Shown here: positions 21,601 through 30,900 of the stretch, piece after piece
How positions within the stretch are numbered: the stretch's first letter is position 1
How the letters are laid out: every line of letters starts with the position of its first letter
Assembly: GCA_036768485.1 (NCBI GenBank)
Contig: JAVLUZ010000760.1
Coordinates: 113,597 to 177,596 of the forward strand
Source of the DNA: Mermis nigrescens
Lineage: Eukaryota; Nematoda; Enoplea; Mermithida; Mermithidae
Reading direction: 5' to 3'
DNA length: 64,000 nt
Notes under the pieces: generated by a model
Seen by the model: the letters and a program-made list of their open reading frames with translations, nothing else
What the model was told of the DNA's origin: nothing
The model's database searches: none
Made by a program: the position numbers and the translations under genes

Positions 21601-23595
21601 GCAACAAGGGCTGCTTCATATTGATCAAGTAGTTCGTTGAATTTTATGTAGCTTCGTGCATATTTTACGTTTTATCGTATATAATCCACTTTAGCTTTCG
21701 CTTTCCACGTAAATATTTCTATAACGGTGTCGCGTTTAACTATCCTATCCGTTTTTTCGCTATAACTCCGCCAATTATCAATATTTCTAATGATTTTTTG
21801 CATAAAGTTGGAAGGTCCGATAGCAAACTGGTTGACGCGATTTGTTTGTTTTTGCCAGCTCGCGGTTTAAGCTACGGAAGTTTGCGTAAACCTTAGTTTT
21901 TGCAGTCTGGCCCACTTATCTATCCAAACTGTTATCTCGCCTTAAACCAATCAATTCTTAATATTTTTAAAGGTCATTAAAGCGAATATAGAATGTCCAA
22001 TAGGCCATTGACTGACAAAATTTTGGCACGATTTGGTTGTACAATACTGTTTAAAATATTGCTTTTTTACGGAACTAACTTTTCTGTAATATGCAAAAAT
22101 TGTACTGATTTTTGATAGCATTTTCACGAACTTGCGTAAACCTACTCAAAAATTTATTTTTGATTCGCAAGCATTCGTATACTCAAAGTTTATTATTTTT
22201 CATTGCTCGAGTGGCTCGAATCGTTAACTATGCATTGATCGCTAAATACGAAAGTTTTAAAAAGAAAGACTAACAAAAATTTAAGGTTTACGCCAGTGTT
22301 TTTTTTTTGTACAAGGTCCGTTTGTACATGTACAAAGATGGTCCCCAAAAGTCTTTTCTACATTTTGTACATGCAAATTTTTGTGTACTATATATAGTAC
22401 AGTAGCGATTTTAGTGTGGTAAAACAGGGTTTTCGATCTTTGGTAGTGTATTCTAGCTAATTTATGGGTTTCTGACGCCAAAAATTACTAAAAATTATCT
22501 GAAAACGGCGCGAAGCGCCGAAAAATGTTGACATTTTTCCATTCTAAATGCAAATTCTGCCATTTTAAAGATATAAATAATTTATCAGTTCGGAGCGAAG
22601 CGCCGAAAATTGTGGGAATTTTACATCTTTTTACAGTTTTTGTCGTCCTAAAAATCTTTGTACATTTTGTACACACAAAAATTTTGTGCACTATAATATG
22701 GTATAGCAGCGACTTTAGTGTGGTAAAAACAGAGTTCTTCGACTTTTCGTAGTGTGTTTTAGCTAATTTCTGGGTCTCTAAGGGCAAAAATCACTAAGAA
22801 TCGTCTTAAAACGGCGCGAAGCGCCGAAAAATTTGACATTTTTACTTTTGAAATGCAATTTCTGCCATTATAAAGATATATAGAACACACAATTACTTCG
22901 CGTCGGCGCGAAGCGCCGAAATTTTCTCGAATTTTAGACCTTTTTTGCAATTTTTGTCTTCCCAAAAACCTTTGTACACGTACAAAGACGGTCCCGAAAA
23001 GTCTTTGTACATTGGAAAAAATCTTTGCCGAGTACAAAGAAGCCGTGGTTTACGCTAAATTCCGCAGTTTACGCCATAAACGAGCGAAACGGATCAAACC
23101 TTGTCAGTTAGTTTCCCGTTGGACCTTCTAACAGTACCCGTCATTCAAAAAATAATAAGAATTAAGGGAGTTGTTAAAAAACAAGTTGGACAGTTATGTA
23201 CTCTCAGGTGGGACCACCCGTATTTGGACTTATTTGAAAATTTTCCATGTTTTTTTCGATTTTTTGGGAGGAACTACTAATCGAGTTAATTAATGACACA
23301 GTTTTTACCAATTAATGAGTACCGAGTGTGCGTTTTTATCGGCTTTAATTTTGAAAGCTGTTTTTTTAAAGCGGGAAAGGTGAAAGTACAAAACTAATAA
23401 ATGGAAAGACGATACAATAATATAATTAGAAGTTTTTTATCTCATCGTCGGTTGATCGACTTATTTTGTAGAATGATAGAGTGCGGAAATGAGAGGGTGA
23501 AAAGCAGGATTCTTAGCCGCGCTTCGATTCACAAGAAGAGGCTGAGCAAATACAGTTTCCAGGGAGCGAAGATATTGATTCAGAAGTTAAGCTAA
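6780..23595 (+). CDS. PUM3: PUM3 / penguin (Puf6-family pumilio homolog), 12 exons, complete
   Basis: Nucleolar Puf-family RNA-binding protein. In yeast (Puf6), flies (penguin) and mammals (PUM3, Puf-A) the family acts in large ribosomal subunit biogenesis. Twelve exons join without a phase conflict: 6780-7132, 9360-9529, 15087-15153, 15819-15993, 16162-16265, 17169-17241, 18214-18447, 18563-18705, 19178-19326, 20391-20537, 21538-21628, 23433-23595. They total 1869 bases (622 residues plus stop), against about 648 in human PUM3. Residues 1-100 are basic with a likely NLS (KKPKK). Pumilio-type repeats begin at ~120 (FAHDTVRVLQC; later YSKFFVIKML, MHTKDGALVAMHC). The CPL-type C-terminal region covers roughly 390-500 (FGIRVLLYLLNPRD, RRAELLADVSPALI). 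The end GAKILIQKLS matches the family terminus. All donors are GT. I reconstructed splicing by homology; no transcript was seen. Confidence 0.93.
7245..7915. repeat. MITE-like GC-ended repeats in PUM3 intron 1
   Basis: CAGGGCCGTGTTTAAGGGAG at 7247 followed by GGCGGCCGCCCGCC resembles the ends of the elements at 28317 and 41009. The stretch from 7812 (GGCGGCCACTCCCC, then AGCCCAAAAATAATTTTGGA) matches 16527-16575. A GGCGCGAAGCGCC hairpin lies at 7711. Boundaries are uncertain and no target duplication was found. Confidence 0.55.
7916..9359. other. Rest of PUM3 intron 1
   Basis: AT-rich intron with fragments of repeat family A: a GTACAAAG/CTTTGTAC-type block at 8150-8240, the hairpin TGACGCTTTGCGTCGG near 8334 and TTTGTACATGTACAAAGGG near 8860. 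No coding content seen. Confidence 0.5.
9360..9529 (+). CDS. PUM3: PUM3 exon 2
   Basis: Acceptor TTGAAG|T joins phase 2 to phase 2. Encodes SAEERERLTEQLYKLVEG, then KQLIFAHDTVRVLQC, the first pumilio-type repeat, ending in FEELK. Donor A|GTACGT, phase 1. Confidence 0.92.
9700..10181. mobile_element. MITE-like element in PUM3 intron 2
   Basis: The left end has GTATCCCGGATTCGG followed by GGGGGGGCGG. The right end has CCGCCCCCTC, then AGATCCACCACTTAG, a rough inverted match. The ends resemble the family of the element at 41009-41715. No clear target duplication. Confidence 0.45.
10195..10445. repeat. MITE family B, two partial copies back to back
   Basis: A reverse-orientation copy (ACCTGGGCGTGAGG, CCAATGGATAGTGCTCG, then GCTGCCCACC) is followed at about 10385 by a forward fragment (CCATAGGTGGGCAGCGC, AAATTCTGGGGG). 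Both match the family defined at 46560-46820. Confidence 0.75.
11355..11843. mobile_element. pogo/Tigger-like MITE (TIR CAGTCGANCTCGG)
   Basis: The left end CAGTCGATCTCGGCTAATG is matched by the right end complement CAGTCGAACTCGGACAATAC. Internally there are many GTGCATTAnCCGAG-type repeats in both orientations. The terminus and internal repeats resemble pogo/Tigger elements of the Tc1-mariner superfamily. The expected TA duplication is not obvious at the edges, so the boundaries may be a few bases off. About 489 bp and non-coding. Confidence 0.68.
12561..12635. repeat. (AC)n microsatellite, ~37 repeats
   Basis: Uninterrupted AC dinucleotide from 12561 to 12635 within PUM3 intron 2. Confidence 0.98.
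13355..13612 (+). mobile_element. MITE family B copy
   Basis: Runs from CATGGGCAGCAAGAAAATTC through CTATCCATTGGCATCGAAAA to CCCTTGCCCAGGTATGG, matching the consensus of the copies at 39778 and 46560. The outer edges (AGCTACCATA and TATGGTAGCT) are also inverted. Confidence 0.78.
13665..14700. repeat. Repeat family A copies
   Basis: Reverse-orientation family A blocks contain GGCGCTTCGCGCTT (13672), AGTCTGAAAATTCCC, CCCTGTTTTACCACACTGAA (14040), and GTACA/TTTGTAC stretches at 13790-13830, 14130-14165 and 14600-14660. Compare the tandem pair at 22290-23045. Confidence 0.65.
15087..15153 (+). CDS. PUM3: PUM3 exon 3
   Basis: Short exon, acceptor TTTCAG|AT. Encodes DIVELSKMKYSKFFVIKMLK, a pumilio-type repeat whose family equivalent has LVELSKAKYSRN. 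Donor GG|GTATGC, phase 2. Confidence 0.92.
15819..15993 (+). CDS. PUM3: PUM3 exon 4
   Basis: Acceptor TTAAG|A completes a Gly codon. Encodes IVDLMRHNVACDVVEYAYNE, then FYSKEYQLFK, equivalent to the family's KMLRHAEASAIVEYAYND and YGNTFQLYK. Phase 0 at the donor AAA|GTAGGC. Confidence 0.93.
16162..16265 (+). CDS. PUM3: PUM3 exon 5
   Basis: Acceptor TTCAAG|GTC in phase 0. Encodes VDEVVSLEGILSKEPEKR, then LLENILSIS, the linker helix region before the next repeat. Donor AA|GTAATT, phase 2. Confidence 0.88.
16509..16872. mobile_element. MITE-like element in PUM3 intron 5
   Basis: Begins CAGGGGTTGGGGCGCC and ends with GCGTACGCCCCTG, whose complement CAGGGGCGTACGCAGG is a frequent hAT-type terminus. 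The internal block AGCCCAAAAATAATTTTGGA also occurs at 7830. The flanks do not give a convincing 8-bp duplication. Confidence 0.55.
17169..17241 (+). CDS. PUM3: PUM3 exon 6
   Basis: Acceptor GCGCAG|G. Encodes IGLKHSLTHRVCLEYLKCFP, equivalent to the family's IKHSLVHKVFLDFF. Phase 0 at donor ACC|GTGAGT. Confidence 0.92.
17242..18213. other. PUM3 intron 6
   Basis: 972 bp of AT-rich intron; no repeat or gene recognised. Confidence 0.6.
18214..18447 (+). CDS. PUM3: PUM3 exon 7
   Basis: Acceptor TTTACAG|GAG, 78 codons, phase 0 at both ends. Encodes MHTKDGALVAMHCVWFGSVK, then GHAVLMAIFDSVDDT. These correspond to two repeats of the family (THDGARVAMHCLWHGTPK; HLVLLAAFDCIDDT) and give the strongest similarity in the gene. 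Confidence 0.96.
18563..18705 (+). CDS. PUM3: PUM3 exon 8
   Basis: Acceptor TTTGTCAG|GAA. Encodes ILANKFGIRVLLYLLNPRDK and ends GDGNEI, as the family's KYGRKVLLYLLSPRD and KGDGN. Donor AG|GTGAGA, phase 2. Confidence 0.95.
18775..18933. mobile_element. MITE family C copy (TIR CAGGCACGTAGCT)
   Basis: 159 bp with CAGGCACGTAGCT at the left and AGCTACGCGCCTG at the right. Flanks CGCTGTTT and CGTAGTTT share 6 of 8 bases. Internal G-rich and C-rich stretches (GGGGGACCAACACC; CCCCCATTCCCCC) flank an AT-rich centre. Inserted in PUM3 intron 8. Confidence 0.82.
19178..19326 (+). CDS. PUM3: PUM3 exon 9
   Basis: Acceptor TTTTAAG|C completes the codon split in exon 8. Encodes RRAELLADVSPALISYAAEN, then FGSICQYAS, matching the family's RRRELLESISPALLSYLQEH block of the CPL-type region. 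Donor G|GTAAGA, phase 1. Confidence 0.92.
19342..19843. mobile_element. Foldback element with ~140-bp inverted arms in PUM3 intron 9
   Basis: The arm at 19342-19485 (including GATAGCTATAAGCCTATTGT and AAAATTGATTAACTTGCGGT) reappears inverted at 19700-19843 with few differences. The arms enclose about 215 bp that includes AAGTAAGTTTAAAGTAAAG simple repeats. No coding capacity; the target duplication is unclear. Confidence 0.85.
20391..20537 (+). CDS. PUM3: PUM3 exon 10
   Basis: Acceptor AAACAG|CC, phase 1. Encodes YEALCELAGEEFIP, then IEHNRGHYVFSHLLKNDRSL, equivalent to the family's AEHPAGHLVLKWLIEQDK repeat. Donor C|GTGAGT, phase 1. Confidence 0.92.
20538..21348. other. PUM3 intron 10, left part
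   Basis: Contains MITE-derived pieces: CCAATGGATAGAGCTCGACG at 20959, GACTCCCCAGAATGGCAACT at 21061 and a GGTGCTTCGCGCC hairpin at 21209. No exon is needed here, because exon 10 joins exon 11 in phase. Confidence 0.5.
21349..21505 (+). repeat. Solo arm of long-inverted-repeat family E
   Basis: Matches the right arm of the elements at 54786 and 59699 (TTGCGTTGCTTAGAGAAAGT, CCATCGGAGCATTTTTCTTC). It ends 32 bp before PUM3 exon 11. The partner arm is absent. Confidence 0.85.
21538..21628 (+). CDS. PUM3: PUM3 exon 11
   Basis: Acceptor ATTGCAG|CT, phase 1. Encodes TLSEYLIDHLPDESFDSWMS, then NKGCFILI, the family's TLVEHVGMKNLKSWASVNRG block. Donor AA|GTAGTT, phase 2. Confidence 0.92.
22290..23045. 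repeat. Repeat family A, two tandem units in PUM3 intron 11
   Basis: Two ~350-bp units lie head to tail (about 22316-22675 and 22675-23045). Each runs: GTACAAAG inverted pair, TAGTGTGGTAAAACAG, a TAGCTAATTTATGGG-type box, hairpin GGCGCGAAGCGCC, ACATTTTT and CTGCCATTTTAAAGATATA, then a second hairpin. Inverted copies or fragments occur near 13770-14165, 26515-26905, 30650-31210 and 45290-45375. Confidence 0.8.
23433..23595 (+). CDS. PUM3: PUM3 exon 12 (terminal)
   Basis: Acceptor TTAGAAG|T completes the split codon. Encodes FLSHRRLIDLFCRMIECGNE and ends GAKILIQKLS before TAA at 23593-23595, matching the family C-terminus GIEILLEKLS. The complete reading frame closes exactly here. Confidence 0.92.
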
Positions 23596-23649
23596 ACTCG
23601 TCTGATATTGATAAATTGACAATTTTCGCTTTTGTTCGTCATTCGCTGA

Positions 23650-23655
23650 AATAAA
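23650..23655 (+). terminator. PUM3: PUM3 polyadenylation signal
   Basis: Canonical AATAAA 55 bp after the PUM3 stop codon. Confidence 0.7.
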
Positions 23656-23934
23656 AAATTGATTACATGCCTGGGTTTTAATGATTTTTCATTCGGATGT
23701 TTTATTCACAACCAGCATTACTATAAACGCATTGCAGTTATAAATGCTTCTGGCGCCAGCCGATTAGGCAACTTTGTGTGAAAAAGTCGAAAATCGGAAA
23801 TAAGGCGCTACGTATCTGATTTCATATATTCTCACAAGGGGTATTATCATACACGCGCAGCATGGAAGTTCTGAGGAGCTGAATTGACACGATTTTTATA
23901 ATGTCTCATTCTGACGACAAAAACGATGTAATAT

Positions 23935-24109
23935 TAGGTACGTAGCTCTGGGAGGAATGGGGGATCCGGACCCCCCAAAATTCAGAAAAAAAACCGGGAA
24001 AATGGGACTTTTAAACGTTATTTTGTGCTATTTTCGGCCTTTCTGGACCCCGGACCCCCAAAAAATTCGTGTTGGTCCCCCCCAAATAGGACGGCCAGCT
24101 ACGTCCCTG
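23935..24109. mobile_element. MITE family C copy
   Basis: TAGGTACGTAGCT at the left and AGCTACGTCCCTG at the right. Flanks TGTAATAT and TGTAATAC, 7 of 8 bases identical. Opposite orientation to the 18775 copy. 175 bp, downstream of PUM3. Confidence 0.85.
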
Positions 24110-24600
24110 TGTAATACGCGTCATAAAAATTTGTATAACGTAAAAAAATCACCACAATTATAGAACATCACGTTTCTCGCGATGTGCTATCTTTTTAGGA
24201 CGTTGAAACATTGAAAATTTTTTATATGATGTTTTTGTATCAAAAAATGAATATATGCATGGCACGAAACGTGGAAAATTTGTCACTCTCGAGCAAACAG
24301 ATCGCTGAAAAGTAAAAAAAGCGCTTAAAACAGCACCTTTTCTACATAATTTCGTAAAATCGCGAATTCTGGGTTGGGCTTTAAAACCTTTCTGATGTTG
24401 GGCCATCAGCTTCGTCGTTGTCAAAATCACTAGCTACCATTTATCCCATCTTATAGCTACAAATTTCTTGATGCGTCGATGAATGAATTTAAGCGCCAGC
24501 GTGCGTGTCCGAGAAATTTAGAGTTATCATTCATTTTTCGTCTAAAATACCTTCTTCATGATATCTAATTTTTAAGAAGCGCATGCTTTTGTTCAGTCAT

Positions 24601-27600
24601 CAAGCACGTAGCTGTGAGGGGATAGGGAGAAGTGGCCCCCCCTAGAATTTCGAAACCCCCAAAGAAAAAATTGAAAATTCTTTAAGCATATTTAAAAGAC
24701 CGCCAGAATAGATTTTAACATACTTTTGAGCTTGGGCGCTTCGCGCCGAATTTATTGTTTTTGCATAACTTTTATCTTCCAAACAGCCCGCGTTTGTGTA
24801 AACATGGTGAATTTATCAAAATTTTCTGATGTTCCTTGCTGAATCATTTATTTTCTGTTTTTCTTTGCAATGTACCGGAATTAAGTATAAAACGAGTAAA
24901 ATAATTTTTCACCACGGTCGAGCTTGGATACGTACATAATGTTGGGAAATCATTTGCGTAGCCATTTTATACGCGAAGACAATTATAATCGAAATAAATC
25001 TTTTTAATTTTTTAATATTTTTTCTTCGCCAATATGTAGAGCTCGCTGAAAAACGCTCAAGAAAGTTATTACTTTTGCCTATACCAGTGATCGGACCGAG
25101 GCCTCGGCCTCGGCGTGTTTTTGGAGCCTCGGCCTCGGCGCCGAGGGCGAAGCTGAAAAGTGCCGAGGCGCCGAGGGTTAAAATCAAATTTGAATAAGTT
25201 TAATATGTCCGTTGAATATTAACTATTTAGGATGCATCTGCAGTACAAAGGCTATTTTTTACCTATAGACTTTTCTTGTGGTTTCAGTCGCGTACCCAGT
25301 TACACAAAGTTACATACAGCAAAGTGCCAATTTATTATTCATGTGATGACTAAGTTTTAATTCTCATGCTCGCTACATGGACCGGAAACACACATTCCCA
25401 AAGGGGGGCTGAGGGAGGGTTATTACCCTCCTCTCAGGGTACAAGACTAAAGTCACTGTCAAACGATTTTTGGTGAAAACCTTTTGAATATTTTTGAACC
25501 TAATTTTTACTATAGCAAAAGTGCAGCTAAGTATTAGAATTTCCCGAAGTGATAGAGTATTTTTGAATGTAAGCAAAAGTAAATAGACAAACTGTCACTA
25601 TGAAACATGCATGGAACAGCTCAAAATTTTCGGGAGGGGCTCCTCGGCATACATGTAAGGGCTAGAAATTTCGGGTGGGAGATTAGCGACTCTAATTCTA
25701 TGTCAAAAATGGCAAAAGCACCTAAAATAGCCAACAAAGCGCAAATTTTCGCCAAAAATGGGGAGAGTGGGTCAAAATTTTCTGACGTTGGAGGGAAGGT
25801 TAGGGGACGACGTCCAACCCTGGGTGGGTGGGGAATTCCCCAAAGCCCTTCCTGTTACACGTATGGTTTTCGGCTATTTTTATGGGAGAGGGCGTAAATG
25901 ATTACGAACTTTCGGCCGAAAATCGCAAAAACGCACCTAAAAATGGCCAATAAATGCAGGTTTTGCCAAAAATCAATTTTGGCTCGTGCATTTTCTGGAG
26001 CCATTTTTATACAATGTTTAAATACTTTCTTGGACAAAGTGATATTAATTATATCGTTTTTCAGTATTTTTTTAGGAAATTTCAAAAATTTTCGGCGCTT
26101 CGCGCAAACTGTCGCTAATATACTGTATTTAGATTGAAGCAGAGGCATTTAACACTCAAAAATCAATTTTTTGTAATCTAGGCATCTTTCTGCAGATTTA
26201 AATATCTTTTGTATCCATTTATACTGTTTTTAAAAATTTTATGCAAAACAAGTACTATTTAATAACTCAGCACATTTAGCCGTTCGAAGATAAAATTGAC
26301 TAATTTATCCTGATGTTGCATTGAATTTCTAAGCACAGTAGTGCTTATTACAAGATTTAATTGGCATATTACAATATCTGCAATATTTCTGATTTTGTAG
26401 TACAAGTTGTTTTAGCTTTCTCAGTCAAGTTTTATGTGTAAATTTCATCAAAAGCTCATAAAATTTCGGCGCTTCGCGCCAAATAATCTTATGAACTATA
26501 TCCAGGCCGAATTATCACATTTAGGACCACGGTTTTTTGTATTCGGCAAAGATTTTTCATAATGTACAGAATCTTTTCAGGACTGTCTTTGTACATGCAC
26601 AAAGATTTTTGGAGAGACAAAAACTGTAAAAAGATGTAAAATTCCCGAAAAATTTTCGGCGCATCAGTAATTGTTTGTCCTATATATCTTTAAAATAGTA
26701 GAATTTGCATTTAGAATGGAAAAATGTCAAATATTCAGAAACCCAGGAATTAGCTAAGAAACACTATCAAAGGTCAAAAAACCCTGTTTTACCACACTAA
26801 ATCGATACTGTACCATACTATAATAGTACACAAAATTTTGCATGTACAAAATGTTCAAAGACTTTTGGATACCATTTTTGTACATGTAAAAAGGTATCTT
26901 GCACAAAAGAAACACTGTTTAGGACTGCATGCCGGTTGCAGGTCACACACTGGCAGTATGTAAAAATGTGTATGTTCAAAAATATATTTATATAATATAT
27001 CTACAAAAATTTGTTCGCTCATACAAAGACACTACTTAATTTACTGGTCCCCCATTTTGGGATTTCACCCTTCCCTCAACTCTGGACCTTGGGAAACTAT
27101 GATCGGAAAGTACAGTGCAGTTTCTGTCATATTACCTACCACACCAGAATTGGATGACTGAAAAAGCGTGTTTAAACATGCATTACTGCAAAAGCGAGCA
27201 CAATAATGGCTGCAGTTCTGTCTTTACTTAGCTTATTTCGTTTGTTCGTTTATTTCTTTAACACTGTTTTCTTATTTATGTATAGTAATAAAAGTTTTTA
27301 AGTGCTTGTTCAGCCATATTTTCTATTAACTTTTCCAAGTCTTCAACGGCAACTTGTTAAATTAAGTATGCTTTCATTCTGCTGACTTTATTGAATAAAT
27401 CCTTCACACATTTAATCTACTATTATTGAAAATGACATTCGATAAAGTGTTCAATATTACGATTATTCTCTAGCTCATTTGCATACAAAATATTCTATAA
27501 GCGCTATTTATGGGTATTGGTATATAAGCTTGACCCTCGGCATTACCCTCGGCCTCGGCCTCGGCCGAGGCAAGGATTTTAAGGCGCCTCGGCCTCGGCC

Positions 27601-27725
27601 GAGGCCGAGGGTCCAAAAAGTACCCTCGGTCCGATCACTGGCCTATACCCAAATAGTTGTTGAGATATCCGACTTCAAAATTTTCGACCACCCCCTTTAA
27701 ATTCAGAAGGCAAGCTACGTGCCTT
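24601..27725. mobile_element. MITE-like element split by a hAT element
   Basis: The outer ends are CAAGCACGTAGCT and AGCTACGTGCCTT, with flanks TCAGTCAT and TCATTCAT (7 of 8). Its own interior is only 24614-25084 plus 27641-27712, with a GGGCGCTTCGCGCC hairpin at 24735. The two parts are separated by the element at 25085-27640. Its ends resemble family C, and its interior resembles the element at 4613-5401. Confidence 0.75.
25085..27640. mobile_element. hAT-like element, family D copy 1 (TIR CAGTGATCGGACCGAGG)
   Basis: The left end CAGTGATCGGACCGAGG is inverted at the right as CCTCGGTCCGATCACTG. A perfect 8-bp duplication GCCTATAC flanks it (25077-25084; 27641-27648). Both ends carry GCCTCGGC/GCCGAGGC subterminal palindromes (to 25175; from 27536). 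The 2.56-kb interior has short open frames and family A repeats but no recognisable transposase, so it is probably non-autonomous. Confidence 0.9.
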
Positions 27726-27918
27726 TCATTCATGCCGATAGAATAGCAAGACAAAATTTTATTTTTTTATAGCTTAAAATATCTAATATTTGATGAATCG
27801 AATGATCAAGGAACTTATTATTACTTGGCTTTTATTATTTCACACTTTGTACTAACTTTCGAAGGTCAATGCCGTCTGTGCCTTATGTTATGAACTTGAC
27901 TCGCTAGTATCAGCCGCT

Positions 27919-27948
27919 ATGACTGCCTCATTTTCGCTAAACTTCTGG
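27919..27948 (+). CDS. FCHO: FCHO exon 1
   Basis: Ten codons, MTASFSLNFW, ending at donor TGG|GTACGT in phase 0, so that it joins GEKHNG of exon 2 to give the family-invariant FWGEK start of the F-BAR. The start codon was chosen from this match. Confidence 0.88.
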
Positions 27949-30900
27949 GTACGTACTTTACACTTTTAATTTTATAAGTATCCTTTATACGTCAATTTCG
28001 CATTAAGTGCTATAGATGCACATTGCGCATCATAACCAATCCGCGGAGGGGTCAGTCGGCGACCTTTTTTGAGCCAAAAATGACCTTAAAAACTTCCATA
28101 ATGCTAAAATAGCATATCTACGAGCTACGTTTATATACCAACACGGTTTCTAGTCAACTGCACTTTTGTACATCGTGTTTATTTTTTCATTTATTTTTGG
28201 TTATGATTTTACCCCCGTCTTCCCCTTGATTCCTAATTATGTCATTTCTGGAGGCAAGACTCCCAACCTTCGTATACTCGTCCGTTAAACATCAGTCGGG
28301 GCAGTTATTTACGAGTGAGGGCGGCCGCCCTCTGATCGAAAAAAATTTGAGATGTAAGATAATGCAATGAAGGCTGAAAAAATCGCATGCCTGTGTTGTA
28401 AAATCTTCATATTTTCGGCGTTTTTCGCCAAATGTGAAGTATTTTCCATATTTTTTTCTCAAGCGCTACCAAAACAAGACTTTACAGTCTTTAATGTGCG
28501 ACAAATTATTTGTCGAAAATTCGGATTTTTGATCTTGGTGGATAGAGTATGTCGAAAAATGCGGTTTTTACGTACTATCCCATCGACCACCTGGGCGTGG
28601 GGTTTGGGGGTATGCACCCCCCAGAAACCAAAATACCCCCCCCAGAAACCAAAATACCCCCCAGAAATCAAAATACCCTCCAGAATTCAATTTCTGCAAA
28701 TTTTTTTCGTTTTTTTCGCAATTTTTTGATGCCAATGGATAGTGCTTGATGAGAAACGTCGAAAAATGGTGTTTTTATCGCCATACCACCATTTTTAAGG
28801 CCATTTTTCGACCTTCAAAAAAATCTTGCACCCCCCCCCCCAGAATTTTCTTGCTGCCCACGTATGGTCTGCCCTCCTTGGGTTAATCCTGATAGTAATA
28901 ATCAAAATTCATTCAAGATTTGTATTGTACTCGTTTTCTGTGCAATATATGCCATTATGTTATTCCTGAAGCAAAATCCGAAAATGTGAGGACAATAATT
29001 CTATTTTCTATTACCCGTGCCGTTTGTACGACATTTTGAAACTCGTGAATTATGCTAAAGAAAGGTAGGATATAGAGAAACTGAACTCAGTTATTAATTT
29101 TCCGGCCGCTAATATTATTTTCGGTGTTTAGGGTGAGAAGCATAATGGATTCAGCGTCCTATTGCATAATGCTACAAAAGTTGGCCAAGTTTCGATAAAA
29201 GAGCTGTGCGATTTTTTTAAGGACTTTTTGTTGATGGAGGAGGAGTACCAAAAGCATACGAGCAAACTAGCTGCAAAAGTTTCGTCGTACGGCGCGTCTA
29301 GGTCAGTCCAAACTTTACACAAAAATGATTTATTTCGAATGACCTATTAGTTTTATTCAATATCTTCAAAAATTATTTATAGAACTTAGATGTACGGGCG
29401 CGTAGCTGGCCGTCCTATTTTGGGGGACCAACACCAATTTTGGGGGGTCTAAGCCCAAAAAGGCCAAAAATAGCACAAAATAACGTTAAAAATGTTCCAT
29501 TTTTCCAATTTTTTCTGAATTTTGAGGGGAGATTTTCCAAAAAAATTCCAAAAATAGCCCCAAAGATACATGCCTGTAGAAATGAGGCCGGAAAACATTT
29601 TTGGCCAAAAATTTCTTGCTACTCGCTCAGCATGTTTGCGCTTTTTTCTTGACTCTCAGAAAGGAATAAAATAAGTGTTTTGTAGTAGCTTCGGTCCGGC
29701 TTGGACTTGCGTCAGAGCTACTTTGGACAAAGTTCAAAACGCTCAAGTTGAATTGGTACAAAAATTACAAGAAGCGTGCAAAGATGCGGCTCGATACGTG
29801 GACGAACATCAGAGGCTCCAGAAGCAGGTAAAAATTATACACCATTTTATACGAATAGTTTGAAACAAATATTCACAGCGTTGGAAATCTGGGGGTGGGT
29901 GAAATTTCAAAGTGTCTTTCTGGGCCCAAAAATGGTAGGTTAGCCTCAAAAATATCGTTTTCTTCCTTTCTAACGATACTCTATCTTCCTTGAGTATAAA
30001 AACGTAAAACATTCCGAAAAAATTCAAAAAATCGAACACATTGAACGAAATGTAGTCAAAACAGGAATATATTGCGTGAAACGCCGAAAATGTTTCACAT
30101 TTGAGCAAAGAGAAAGCTAAAACGGTTAAAAAAACACATTTTCTACGAATTTTTTCCCAAACTTTCGAAAGATCGTGAATTCTGAGAGGTGATGTCCCTC
30201 AAACTCCCCTAATATCATTTATTGTTAAAAAGCGCTACAAGTGGCAAAAACGCTACCTTTACAAAAGCAGTGTAAACTATCGATTCGAATGTTAAGTTGT
30301 ACACAAGTTTGAAAATTTCACTGATGATTCTTTTCTAAAGGCCGATAAAGACGGTTGGATGTTGCAGTCAGAAATCTAAAAGGCGCCTAATTGACAAAAT
30401 TGAGACTTAACAACGTCTAAAAATTCTGGTACAATCAGACCGAATTTTATTAACGAAACGACTCTTGTTTATAAGTTCAATAATTCAATCCTTTATTGAT
30501 TATGCGTTTATTTAATAGTGATGAAACGTATCTTCAATTTTAATTTATCCGGATCCGGATCTTCATTTTTGCAACTTCAGGATCCGCATTCAGATCCAAT
30601 ATACATCGTGAATTTTTTACACGTAAATTTTGGGTTAGGTACGTACTATAATATAGTGCGGTTTGGCTTCTTGTTCGGTAACGCTTGGTTTTTCGACTTT
30701 TTTTAGTATAGTATAGCCTGTTTCTAGGTTTCTGACGATAAAAAAAGTGAAAAATTTTCAAAATTTTAACTATTAACGGGGAGAATTTAGCGGCCTTTTT
30801 CAAAGATTTCAACAGAAAATTATCAACTGTGATTTCGACGTATATGCCTTAGGTTTAGTGTGAGCATAGGCTTTTAAGAGACAAACTGCAAATTATGCGG

